A stretch of 46,193 nucleotides of DNA from a virus: positions 1 to 46,193 of the IMG/VR virus record IMGVR_UViG_3300047551_002877. One strand, written 5' to 3'. Both the position numbers and the translations under genes were made by a program. Below the pieces are notes generated by a model. The model saw only the letters and a list, made by a program, of their open reading frames with translations, ran no database searches and had not been told where the DNA came from. The number at the start of each line of letters is the position of its first letter. Positions within the stretch are counted from its first letter, which is position 1. Positions 24,632 through 31,528 of this stretch are shown piece by piece.

Positions 24632-25041
24632 TTGACCTCATAGGGTTTGTTCCACTTACCGACATTAACATCGATATAGAACGCAGTATTAAAATAATCG
24701 GTCTGAATATCAGACTCATCGTACCAGCTACCACCTTTTTTGATAGCCGCGAATATCTCAGTCAAAGCCGATTTTGCTTTACCAGAAAAATGCTCATGAA
24801 ACCAGTAAGGATTTACGTCAATATGATCCTTAGCAGGCTGAAAGGGAAGATGATCAGGACGAGGAGCCCGTTCAACCGTACTATTAAAGTTACCAATAAA
24901 ATCAATTTTACCAGACTTAATCGTCAAAACGAGAGTCGAATGATGGCGAACAGAAAAAGTACCACTCAAACCGTATTTTTTCAAAACAGGCTTAACAGCG
25001 GCAACGATTTTCGCTTTGGTTTCTTGAGATACGTAAGCCAC
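24628..25041 (-). CDS. Conserved phage protein (LPD29-like), unknown function
   Basis: A 137-residue protein with MAYVSQETKAKIVAAVKPVL, SVRHHSTLVLTIKSGKIDFI, HIDVNPYWFHEHFSGKAKSA, and GSWYDESDIQTDYFNTAFYI. This arrangement is shared with large polyvalent-protein-associated domains in phages and mobile elements; function is not established. First gene of the operon driven by two promoters in the 25.06-25.22 kb intergenic region, implying strong early expression. Confidence 0.65.
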   Translation of the reverse strand: MAYVSQETKAKIVAAVKPVLKKYGLSGTFSVRHHSTLVLTIKSGKIDFIGNFNSTVERAPRPDHLPFQPAKDHIDVNPYWFHEHFSGKAKSALTEIFAAIKKGGSWYDESDIQTDYFNTAFYIDVNVGKWNKPYEVK

Positions 25042-25073
25042 GAAAAACTCCTTTTAGTCAATCAACAAAGTCT

Positions 25074-25117
25074 ATTCTACAGAATTGGGTAGAAATGTCA
25101 AGTTGTTTTTTAGCAAC
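25074..25117 (-). promoter_or_regulatory. Sigma70 promoter with GTTG-N8-CAAC element
   Basis: Palindrome 25102-25117 abuts TTGACA (25096-25101), then 16 bp and TAGAAT (25074-25079). Reads toward the gene at 24628-25041. Confidence 0.7.
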
Positions 25118-25161
25118 ATTTTCAAACTGTTGTTTTTATGTGACAATTTCATTACAGGCAA

Positions 25162-25213
25162 ATATTAACATAAATAGTTTCAGTTGTCAATCACACTGTT
25201 GTGAAAAAACAAC
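25162..25213 (-). promoter_or_regulatory. Second upstream sigma70 promoter with GTTG-N8-CAAC element
   Basis: Palindrome 25198-25213, TTGACA 25185-25190, 17 bp, TAATAT 25162-25167. Tandem to the promoter at 25074 and overlapping a plus-strand late octamer. Confidence 0.55.
25169..25176 (+). promoter_or_regulatory. Late-promoter-like octamer CATAAATA
   Basis: One mismatch to TATAAATA, 58 nt before the start of the four-gene envelope cassette. It lies inside the spacer of the divergent minus-strand promoter, so early and late transcription could exclude each other here. Confidence 0.5.
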
Positions 25214-25233
25214 AATTATTAGGAATATAGAAA

Positions 25234-25782
25234 ATGTACAAAAAGTTAACCTTTTTGGTGCTTTTTGTTATTTCTTCGTTAAGTTTTGCACAATCTGATG
25301 TGATCGTTACAGACTCAAAAAGCACAAGCACCGTAACGACAAACAGTAACAGCATCAATGAAACGACAGTAAAGTCACCACCCGCAACAGCTATTTCACC
25401 ATCTTTCAACGTTCTAAACAATGATCTCTGTACAACTGGGGTCAGTGGTGCCGTACAAACTCAGATCCTGGGTATCTCGGGAGGCACTATGATTCGTGAT
25501 ATGAATTGCGAAAGATTGAAACTCGCCAAGAACCTCTATGATATGGGTATGAAGGTGGCTGCTGTCGCTACTCTCTGTCAAGATGATAGAGTATTTCAAG
25601 CCATGATGAATGCGGGGACTCCGTGCCCTGTAGACGGAAAGATAGGTGAGGAAGCAAAGAAAGTTTGGGATGCAAACCCCGACCGTAAACCGGTCCCATT
25701 AAAAGAGAGCAATGATGCAAGTTTCTGGCAAAAAGTTTCTGCTGGTCTTGGCTTCTTGGCTATCCTTCTCATTCTACTGTAA
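25234..25782 (+). CDS. Exported protein with C-terminal membrane anchor
   Basis: A 182-residue protein. Residues 1-19 are a clear signal peptide (MYKKLTFLVLFVISSLSFAQ). A Ser/Thr-rich linker (about 25-55) follows, then a Cys-containing domain with C66, C91, C113 and C129 (DLCTTG, MNCERLKL, TLCQDDRVFQAMMN, GTPCPVDGKIGE), and a last hydrophobic span SAGLGFLAILLILL (about 169-182). AGGAATATAG precedes the ATG. Predicted location is periplasm, tethered to the inner membrane. First gene of a late-type cassette; function unknown. A spanin-like or adsorption/exclusion role is only a guess. Confidence 0.65.
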   Translation: MYKKLTFLVLFVISSLSFAQSDVIVTDSKSTSTVTTNSNSINETTVKSPPATAISPSFNVLNNDLCTTGVSGAVQTQILGISGGTMIRDMNCERLKLAKNLYDMGMKVAAVATLCQDDRVFQAMMNAGTPCPVDGKIGEEAKKVWDANPDRKPVPLKESNDASFWQKVSAGLGFLAILLILL

Positions 25783-27376
25783 CGCACAAGATGTACTAAC
25801 CTCTCCCAATATTATTAACAATCAGTGGAGTAATAGTGTACCAGCAGTGCCTGGCGGTAACAGAGGTGGTAATGTTGCAGGGTTTGATCCGACAACCAAT
25901 ACAATACTATTTGGTTACACACAGCAAACAGTCGGGCAAAGGATAGCTCTTGAAGGCACAGGAATAAAGTTGCATGGCTATAACTATTCCTTCGAGTACA
26001 ATAACTCTGGATTTTCCAGAGGGTACCTTGCTGGGTCAATCATTCTTTTAGATAAAGACAACAGATCATTAGACACGAATGCGTTTACATTAAATGCAAC
26101 AGAAGGATGGAAACAAGTAGGCGGAAGTAGAAATTTTAACAATCAATATTCGCTTGATTACGCTCGAACATTATCTGTGAATTTTACTGGCAAGGATGAT
26201 AGGTATTGGGCGGGGTACTATGGACCTCAAGTAAGAAATGTGAATGTCAATATGAGATATACACAAGACTTGTGTGCAACAAATCCTTTATCATCACCGT
26301 CTTGCGAAGGCTACGAAAAAGCATACTTCGATCTACAATGTAATGCAAGCCCATTTTATAGTGTAGCTTGCCCTGGATATGAACAAGCAAACTTTCAGAG
26401 ACTATGCACTAATAATCCTCTTTTCAATCCCACTTGCCCAGGATATGCGGCTGCAAAGTTTACTCAACAATGCACAGAAAATTCTCTTTTCTCTAAAGAA
26501 TGCCCTGGATATCAACAAGCGTTTTTCAATCAACAATGTTCTTTGAATACTTTATACAACCAATCGTGCCCAGGTTACGCTAAAGCACTATTCGATAAAA
26601 TGTGCAATGAAAATCCATTATCAAGCGATTCATGCCCACTTTATCAAGCTGCATACTTAGATCAACAGTGTAAGGCTAACCCCCTTTTTTCATCCGCATG
26701 CCCAATGTATCAGCAAGCATTTTTCAATCAGCAATGTACGGCAAACCCACTGTACAATTCTGGTTGTTTAGGTTATGCAGAGGCTTTTAGAAAGAAGCAA
26801 ATTACAGATGCATGTAATGCAAACCCACAATCAAATCCTACATGTCCTGGCTATAAAGTTGAAAGTGTAGCTTCAACTATTAGAAGTATAGTCTCACAAA
26901 CAGTTTCTATTGGGCACGAAGATCCTGTAAAACTTTTAACTCAACCTCAACTAACTGACAATCCACATGTAAATCAAGTCATACAAAAAGATGAATTAAA
27001 AAGCGAACAACATCATTCAGTCCAAGCACAACCGCTTTCAAGGCCCATGTCCCAACCACAACAAGGACAAAGAACAGAGAAAACGCAAACATCAACACCA
27101 GAGCAAAGAAGAGCAGAGGCTGCTCGTAGAATAGCTTCGCAGATTGGTCGTACAAATCCTGAACAAGAAAAGCAAGACGCTCAGATAGCTTCAATGGGAA
27201 GTTCTCCTGGGTTTAGTGCGTATGAACAAGCAAAGTTGCCAGATTCGCCGTTTTATGAAGTCAAAGATATTTATAAACGGGCAACTATTAATGATAATGC
27301 AAGAGCATTAAGACAACTTAATCAACGTTCAGATAGAATCCATAAGGAGATGGTAGATGAGCAGTACAGAAGATAA
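25712..27376 (+). CDS. Exported Cys-repeat protein with nine 22-residue repeats
   Basis: A 554-residue protein with a signal peptide (about 1-26, FLLVLASWLSFSFYCNAQ). Residues about 27-185 form a Gly/Asn-rich beta domain (jelly-roll-like appearance). Residues about 187-390 are nine tandem units of 22 residues, C-x2-N-P-L-x4-C-P-G-Y-x2-A-x-F-x2-Q, each with two Cys (C-x9-C), suggesting stacked disulphides in the periplasm or outside the cell. The last 160 residues are Gln/Pro-rich and charged (AQPLSRPMSQPQQGQR). It overlaps the upstream gene by 71 nt. No family recognised. Confidence 0.72.
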   Translation: MMQVSGKKFLLVLASWLSFSFYCNAQDVLTSPNIINNQWSNSVPAVPGGNRGGNVAGFDPTTNTILFGYTQQTVGQRIALEGTGIKLHGYNYSFEYNNSGFSRGYLAGSIILLDKDNRSLDTNAFTLNATEGWKQVGGSRNFNNQYSLDYARTLSVNFTGKDDRYWAGYYGPQVRNVNVNMRYTQDLCATNPLSSPSCEGYEKAYFDLQCNASPFYSVACPGYEQANFQRLCTNNPLFNPTCPGYAAAKFTQQCTENSLFSKECPGYQQAFFNQQCSLNTLYNQSCPGYAKALFDKMCNENPLSSDSCPLYQAAYLDQQCKANPLFSSACPMYQQAFFNQQCTANPLYNSGCLGYAEAFRKKQITDACNANPQSNPTCPGYKVESVASTIRSIVSQTVSIGHEDPVKLLTQPQLTDNPHVNQVIQKDELKSEQHHSVQAQPLSRPMSQPQQGQRTEKTQTSTPEQRRAEAARRIASQIGRTNPEQEKQDAQIASMGSSPGFSAYEQAKLPDSPFYEVKDIYKRATINDNARALRQLNQRSDRIHKEMVDEQYRR

Positions 27377-27989
27377 AGACCTCAACAAGAAGATTGATGC
27401 TGCTGAGGCAGCAATGAAACAGTATGCAAGTAAAGATACCGTAATTAGTATTGGAGGATATAGTTTCACTCCAGCAAAACTTATGATTGCTGCGGGTATC
27501 GTTTCATCTGTTGTTGGTGGAATGTATGGTGTGTTCGAAACGTATAAAGACTATATGGGAATGAAAAAAGCTATTGCAAATTATGTTGCACCAGACTTCA
27601 GTGAGTATGAAGCAAGGATTATCAAACTAGAAGAGAATAGTGAAAAGGTTGTTGGATATACCAGAGATATAAACACAAACCTGAAAGGTGACATTCGTAG
27701 AACGGAAGGCGTATTGGAAAACGTAGAGCGAGGAACTAAAGTTGCTCAACGTGAAGTAGAAAAAGACATTGCAGACATTCGCAAACAACTTGATGGTGAA
27801 ATCAAAGAAATTCGTAGAAGTACGGATGCACAAGTGAGAGAAATGCAGAAGCAAGTTGATGCAACTGTACAAAATGTAAACGAAAGAGTTAATCGTATTG
27901 AGCGTGAGAACGCAGCAGAGTTGAGAACAATACGTCGTGAAGTGGATGATAAAATTAAGAAAGCGTTGGATAATCCATTAGCGAACTAA
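27357..27989 (+). CDS. Membrane-anchored coiled-coil protein
   Basis: A 210-residue protein. After a charged N-terminus there is one hydrophobic span at about 38-58 (AKLMIAAGIVSSVVGGMYGV), then about 130 residues of near-continuous heptads (EKDIADIRKQLDGEIKEIRR, NVNERVNRIERENAAELRTI). The topology is like an inner-membrane rod or i-spanin, but the coil is unusually long. It overlaps the Cys-repeat gene by 20 nt and precedes a second membrane protein by 1 nt. Confidence 0.65.
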   Translation: MSSTEDKDLNKKIDAAEAAMKQYASKDTVISIGGYSFTPAKLMIAAGIVSSVVGGMYGVFETYKDYMGMKKAIANYVAPDFSEYEARIIKLEENSEKVVGYTRDINTNLKGDIRRTEGVLENVERGTKVAQREVEKDIADIRKQLDGEIKEIRRSTDAQVREMQKQVDATVQNVNERVNRIERENAAELRTIRREVDDKIKKALDNPLAN

Positions 27990-27990
27990 T

Positions 27991-28509
27991 ATGGATCCAG
28001 TAACTCTGCTTGCAACTGCATCTGCGGCTTTCAATGGCATCAAAAATGCAGTTGCAATAGGTCAAGAAGTTGAAGGTGTATTTCGCCAGTTAACGAAATG
28101 GGCTGACGCCGCTGGTCAGTTACAAGAATTAATCAATGATAGAAAAGGTGATACAAATGAGCGAAAAGTTGGGATATTTGAAAAGATAGGATTCAAGCAA
28201 AGCGAAACTTCTGAAGCGTTTGATATATTTGCTGCACAAATGCGTTTACGTGAGATGGAAGAAGAAATCCGTTTAATGTTTATCTACGGAGAATTGCAGC
28301 ATCTCGGTATGGAAGGATATAGTCAGTTTAATCAGATAAGGCGTGAGGTTAGAGAGAAAAGAGAAAGAATGATTCGTGATCAGGCGAATCGGAGAAAAAA
28401 ATTTATAGAAAATGTTTTTTGGTACTCTTTACTAATTGTGACGATAAGTATAGGAATAAAAATCGCCGTATGGTTTTATGACTACGGTGTCGAATCTGGA
28501 AAATGGTAA
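27991..28509 (+). CDS. Helical protein with C-terminal membrane anchor
   Basis: A 172-residue protein. The N-terminus is Ala-rich (MDPVTLLATASAAFNGIKNA), the centre is charged and helical (MRLREMEEEIRLMFIYGELQ), and a basic stretch (REKRERMIRDQANRRKK) leads into a transmembrane span at about 143-163 (FWYSLLIVTISIGIKIAVWF). Tail-anchored topology. Last gene of the 25.2-28.5 kb cassette; ends 2 nt before the convergent tRNA cluster, with no terminator evident. Confidence 0.62.
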   Translation: MDPVTLLATASAAFNGIKNAVAIGQEVEGVFRQLTKWADAAGQLQELINDRKGDTNERKVGIFEKIGFKQSETSEAFDIFAAQMRLREMEEEIRLMFIYGELQHLGMEGYSQFNQIRREVREKRERMIRDQANRRKKFIENVFWYSLLIVTISIGIKIAVWFYDYGVESGKW

Positions 28510-28510
28510 T

Positions 28511-28585
28511 TGGCCCGACCGGAGGGAATCGAACCCCCATTCGCAGTTTAGAAGACTGCTGTCCTTTCCGTTGAACGACGGTCGG
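28511..28585 (-). tRNA. tRNA-Arg (UCU)
   Basis: Cloverleaf with acceptor CCGACCG/CGGTCGG, anticodon loop CTTCTAA, T-loop TTCGATT and encoded CCA. Reads AGA, frequent in AT-rich genes. Confidence 0.92.
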
Positions 28586-28591
28586 AATGTT

Positions 28592-28675
28592 TGGTGCGAC
28601 TGGCCGGACTCGAACCGGCACGTACTAGACGGGAGATTTTAAGTCTCCTGCGGCTACCGATTACGCCACAGTCGC
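28592..28675 (-). tRNA. tRNA-Leu (UAA)
   Basis: 84 nt, class II with a long variable arm; anticodon stem GGAGA/TCTCC with loop CTTAAAA; acceptor GCGACTG/CAGTCGC; CCA encoded. Confidence 0.92.
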
Positions 28676-28719
28676 ATTGTTCATATGATAAATTAAATTT
28701 AGTTTTCTGTCAAGTGTTT

Positions 28720-28794
28720 TGGTGCCTCCTGACAGAATCGAACTGCCGTAACCGTCTTGTAAGGGCGGAGTTTTACCATTAAACTAAGGAGGCA
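28720..28794 (-). tRNA. tRNA-Val (UAC)
   Basis: Acceptor TGCCTCC/GGAGGCA, anticodon loop CTTACAA, T-loop TTCGATT, CCA encoded. The anticodon stem has one C-A mismatch (30-40). Confidence 0.85.
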
Positions 28795-28795
28795 T

Positions 28796-28870
28796 TGGGG
28801 TGTCTAACGAGTACCGACCTCGCGCCTACTCTTTCACAGAGAGTAATGCTTCCATTACACCATAGACACC
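28796..28870 (-). tRNA. tRNA-His (GUG) with atypical T-loop
   Basis: Acceptor GTGTCTA/TAGACAC with an extra 5' G opposite discriminator C73, the histidine identity pair; anticodon loop CTGTGAA; CCA encoded. The T-loop reads GTCGGTA instead of TTCGANT. Confidence 0.82.
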
Positions 28871-28875
28871 ATTGT

Positions 28876-28953
28876 TGGAGCGGGTAGGGAGATTCGAACT
28901 CCTCACTTCGAGTTTGGAAGACTGGCGTGCTAACCGTTAAACACTATACCCGC
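28876..28953 (-). tRNA. tRNA-Gly (UCC)
   Basis: Acceptor GCGGGTA/TACCCGC, anticodon loop CTTCCAA, T-loop TTCGAAT, encoded CCA. One C-C mismatch in the anticodon stem. Confidence 0.85.
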
Positions 28954-28958
28954 ATACA

Positions 28959-29429
28959 TTACGCTGCTAAACTTTTCAATCTATCTGCTGCATATGAAGC
29001 AGCAAAAGCATTTGGCTTCACAAGAGGAATAACATTACACATTCCTTTTATGTATCCAATTGCTTCATTAATTACAATACTAGAATTGTACTCTTCATTC
29101 GGATTAATGTCAAGATGAACTTCAATTTCAAGATCGATCATTGCCGCTAATTGAAGGTACATTTCAGCGACTTTATAAACTTCATTCATCAATCTCATGC
29201 GCGGTTTATTACGTGCTTGGTCATAGTCGCGTTCCCGAGTAATTTGACCAAATATTTTGCAACCGTGCTTACCGTCCATATGTACAACAATCGCTATAAT
29301 ATAGTCGGCATGCCATTGACCATTTACTTTAACTTTCTCGGAATCGCAACCAAGATAGACTTTTGTATTTGGTCCACAACTATCAATAAATTGTTTTACT
29401 TCTTCTAAATTAATTTTCTTGTTGTACAT
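28959..29429 (-). CDS. YkuK-like RNase H-fold protein
   Basis: A 156-residue protein started at MYNKKINLEEVKQFID (29429), AGGTAACT upstream; a longer frame would run into tRNA-Trp. Features of the YkuK (DUF458) family: VYLGCDSEKVKVNGQWHADY with Asp of an RNase H-like strand, IIAIVVHMDGKHGCKIFG, HLDINPNEEYNSSIVINEAI, and PNAFAASYAADR at the end. Catalytic activity is not proven for the family; an RNA- or DNA-cleaving role is inferred. It lies among tRNA genes, which may hint at tRNA-related action. Confidence 0.78.
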   Translation of the reverse strand: MYNKKINLEEVKQFIDSCGPNTKVYLGCDSEKVKVNGQWHADYIIAIVVHMDGKHGCKIFGQITRERDYDQARNKPRMRLMNEVYKVAEMYLQLAAMIDLEIEVHLDINPNEEYNSSIVINEAIGYIKGMCNVIPLVKPNAFAASYAADRLKSLAA

Positions 29430-29443
29430 AGTTACCTCATTTG

Positions 29444-29519
29444 TGGCCTCGGTGTACGGACTCGAACCGCATCTTTTGATTTTGGAGATCAACGTGCTGC
29501 CATTAAACACTACACCGAG
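29444..29519 (-). tRNA. tRNA-Trp (CCA)
   Basis: Acceptor CTCGGTG/CACCGAG, anticodon stem TTGAT/ATCAA with loop CTCCAAA, T-loop TTCGAGT, CCA encoded. Confidence 0.92.
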
Positions 29520-29524
29520 TTTGG

Positions 29525-29599
29525 TGGTACCCCGTAATGGTAACGATCCATTCTCTACGCCTTATCAAGACGTTGCTAATCCATCTCAGCTAACGGGGC
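29525..29599 (-). tRNA. tRNA-Ile (GAU) with atypical T-loop
   Basis: Acceptor GCCCCGT/ACGGGGT, anticodon loop TTGATAA, T-stem AATGG/CCATT enclosing ATCGTTA instead of TTCGANT. The 3' end reads A-CCA-CCA, a doubled CCA. Confidence 0.8.
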
Positions 29600-29605
29600 A
29601 TTACT

Positions 29606-29681
29606 TGGCCGGTCCTGAGAGAATCGAACTCCCGTCTCCTCGTTCGTAGCAAGGGATTCTAATCCATTGAACTAAGGACCG
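29606..29681 (-). tRNA. tRNA-Arg (ACG)
   Basis: Acceptor CGGTCCT/AGGACCG, anticodon loop CTACGAA (A34 would need deamination to inosine by host TadA), T-loop TTCGATT, CCA encoded. Its first 23 nt overlap the end of the upstream CDS. Confidence 0.9.
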
Positions 29682-30408
29682 TTTTGATTTCTTTTAAATT
29701 TTTGTATTCGATAATCGCATCACTCATAGAATTTAAACTCTCTTTGATTAGGTCTTTATGTTTATTCCACACTTTCGAAAGTGGAACAACTTCTATATTT
29801 ACAAAAAACAAACTTGTGTTGTTATCTAGTAATGGTAATGTAGTTTGTTTCTCAACTCTGAAATAAAGTGTATTGAAATCTACAGTCTCATCTTTATACT
29901 CTTTCACGATATCGGGATGACAACTTAAGTTCGGTACTTTCGTAATCGTCCAAACATATCGAAGAAAACTTCCGAGAGAATGGTTTGCCATTGTAGTGCT
30001 TAACTTCGGGCTCATTCTTCGCAAAACATCACCATCAGCAACGGGAGCATGAAGTTCTGCTAAAGTCTTGCCGAGACCTTCGCGCGGAACCCAACTACTC
30101 GGAAAACAAAAGCATATTGAAGACAATACGCCTTTGTGCATGATAGCTACATCTTCTTCAAAGTTCATTGCAAACTCTACGATATCACCTGTTACTTCTT
30201 TTCCTAAAAATGAAGAAGCTCGGCGCACCAATTGATTAGATACAGAATCTACAGTCTCTCCGTAAAGATCACTGCTGAATTTTTTTAGTTGCATATACTT
30301 GCGAAGAATCCTATCATCAGAAGGATTTTGATTATAAACTTCGCCAGTATTTCGTATCATTCTTGGTTGTGTTGTGTATGGTACTTTAATAATATCTTCA
30401 ATATTCAT
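29659..30408 (-). CDS. Possible heme-dependent oxidative N-demethylase-like (DUF3445) protein
   Basis: A 249-residue protein started at MNIEDIIKVPYTTQPR (30408), with GGAGATACT upstream; longer frames enter tRNA-Met. The core, FEEDVAIMHKGVLSSICFCF, PSSWVPREGLGKTLAELHAP, VADGDVLRRMSP and GSFLRYVWTIT, has the look of DUF3445 proteins, some of which demethylate amines oxidatively using heme. Substrate in a phage is unknown. The stop codon lies inside tRNA-Arg(ACG). Family call is from memory of motif layout and should be tested. Confidence 0.6.
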   Translation of the reverse strand: MNIEDIIKVPYTTQPRMIRNTGEVYNQNPSDDRILRKYMQLKKFSSDLYGETVDSVSNQLVRRASSFLGKEVTGDIVEFAMNFEEDVAIMHKGVLSSICFCFPSSWVPREGLGKTLAELHAPVADGDVLRRMSPKLSTTMANHSLGSFLRYVWTITKVPNLSCHPDIVKEYKDETVDFNTLYFRVEKQTTLPLLDNNTSLFFVNIEVVPLSKVWNKHKDLIKESLNSMSDAIIEYKNLKEIKTVLSSMD

Positions 30409-30417
30409 AGTATCTCC

Positions 30418-30492
30418 TGGTGGTTCAAAGTGGTAACGCTCCACTCTCCTCGGCTTATGAAACCGGTACGCATCTCTCTACGTCATTGAACC
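30418..30492 (-). tRNA. tRNA-Met (CAU) with atypical D- and T-loops
   Basis: Acceptor GGTTCAA/TTGAACC, anticodon loop TTCATAA, T-stem AGTGG/CCACT enclosing AGCGTTA. The D-loop AGAGAGAT lacks the GG pair. Anticodon stem has one C-A mismatch (27-43). Encoded CCA. Probably elongator methionine. Confidence 0.75.
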
Positions 30493-30493
30493 T

Positions 30494-30569
30494 TGGCTGA
30501 CCGATCAGGGATCGAACCTGACTCACACGGATTAACAGTCCGGCCGCACACCGTTGTGCGTTTCGGTCA
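30494..30569 (-). tRNA. tRNA-Asn (GUU)
   Basis: Acceptor TGACCGA/TCGGTCA, anticodon loop CTGTTAA, T-loop TTCGATC, CCA encoded. Confidence 0.9.
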
Positions 30570-30576
30570 ATATTTT

Positions 30577-30653
30577 TGGTCCGAGTAGAGAGATTCGAAC
30601 TCCCGACCCACTGGTCCCAAACCAGTTGCGCTACCGGACTGCGCTATACTCGG
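30577..30653 (-). tRNA. tRNA-Pro (UGG)
   Basis: Acceptor CCGAGTA/TACTCGG, anticodon stem ACTGG/CCAGT with loop TTTGGGA, T-loop TTCGAAT, CCA encoded. Confidence 0.92.
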
Positions 30654-30661
30654 ATAAAACT

Positions 30662-30735
30662 TGGTGCCCCCACCTGGAATCGAACTAGGAATTGATGATT
30701 ACAAGTCAACTGTTATGCCATTTAACTATAGGGGC
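30662..30735 (-). tRNA. tRNA-Thr (UGU)
   Basis: Acceptor GCCCCTA/TGGGGGC, anticodon loop CTTGTAA (one T-T mismatch in the stem), T-loop TTCGATT, CCA encoded. Confidence 0.87.
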
Positions 30736-30743
30736 GAAAAATA

Positions 30744-31349
30744 TTAAGACTCTAAAAAATACTTTGGTGGAGCATCAGGGATTCGAACCCTGCTGATATC
30801 TTCCTTGCAAAAGAAGTGACCACTCCAAGCAGTCCCATGCCCCTCTATAAACTTCTTTACAGTTTCATCATTGTTCCTATGCAACCTAAAATGGTCGTTC
30901 GGACATAGAAAAATTAAATTACTAGGGTGTATATTTTCTCTATTTTCATCGATATGGTGTACATCTAAGATGTCAGTAACACCACATACAACACAAACAG
31001 GTTTGTAAAATTTTTCTGCAATTGTCCTATAATGTGTATATCCATACTTTTCTGCCTTTGCTTTCCCCCCAATGCTATTAGCACACACACGGGAGCAAAA
31101 GTATTGAGATTTTTCAGGAAATTTCTTTTCTCTTTCTGTCACCTCAAACACAGACTCACAAGTAAAACATTTAACTGAAAATTTTTTGTAACACCCTATG
31201 TCTCTATCTAATCTTTTATGTAGTGCCTTTATTCCGTTTTGATATGATTCCCTTTTCTTAGGGTTTTTATCACAATGCCTAGAATGATTAGCTTTCTCTG
31301 AAGCACTTTCGAAATCAAAATATTCTTTACAGTGTTTGCAGTTCCACAT
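30744..31349 (-). CDS. HNH homing-type endonuclease running through tRNA-Ala
   Basis: A 201-residue protein started at MWNCKHCKEYFDF (31349), AAGGAGATTT upstream. The N-terminal zinc finger is C4-C7...H22-C26, a second Cys cluster lies at 61-64 and 85-89, and the HNH core has C119/C122, His131-His132, Asn144 and His153 (CVVCG, DVHHIDENRENIHPSNLIFL, CPNDHFRLH). Residues from about 170 to the stop are encoded by tRNA-Ala and its 3' flank, so the protein tail (GHGTAWSGHFF...) is a translated tRNA. A perfect TATAAATA octamer lies 21 nt upstream. Likely a mobile nuclease inserted beside a tRNA gene. Confidence 0.85.
   Translation of the reverse strand: MWNCKHCKEYFDFESASEKANHSRHCDKNPKKRESYQNGIKALHKRLDRDIGCYKKFSVKCFTCESVFEVTEREKKFPEKSQYFCSRVCANSIGGKAKAEKYGYTHYRTIAEKFYKPVCVVCGVTDILDVHHIDENRENIHPSNLIFLCPNDHFRLHRNNDETVKKFIEGHGTAWSGHFFCKEDISRVRIPDAPPKYFLES
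30765..30843 (-). tRNA. tRNA-Ala (UGC) inside the HNH reading frame
   Basis: Acceptor GGGGCAT/ATGCTCC, D-stem GACT/GGTC, anticodon stem CTTCT/GGAAG with loop TTTGCAA, T-arm CAGGG-TTCGAAT-CCCTG, CCA encoded. Two departures: G at position 8, and a 7-nt variable loop. Confidence 0.82.
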
Positions 31350-31369
31350 ATAAATCTCCTTGTGCGGAG

Positions 31370-31377
31370 TATTTATA
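31370..31377 (-). promoter_or_regulatory. T4-type late promoter TATAAATA before the HNH gene
   Basis: Exact octamer on the minus strand, 21 nt before the HNH start, giving a leader of only about 14 nt. Confidence 0.6.
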
Positions 31378-31441
31378 CATCGCAATCTTTCTACAAACGC
31401 AGCATGCTCCCATTATCACTAGCAGCCCGAAATATTATATA

Positions 31442-31520
<79 letters not shown>

Positions 31521-31528
31521 GAAAAGTT

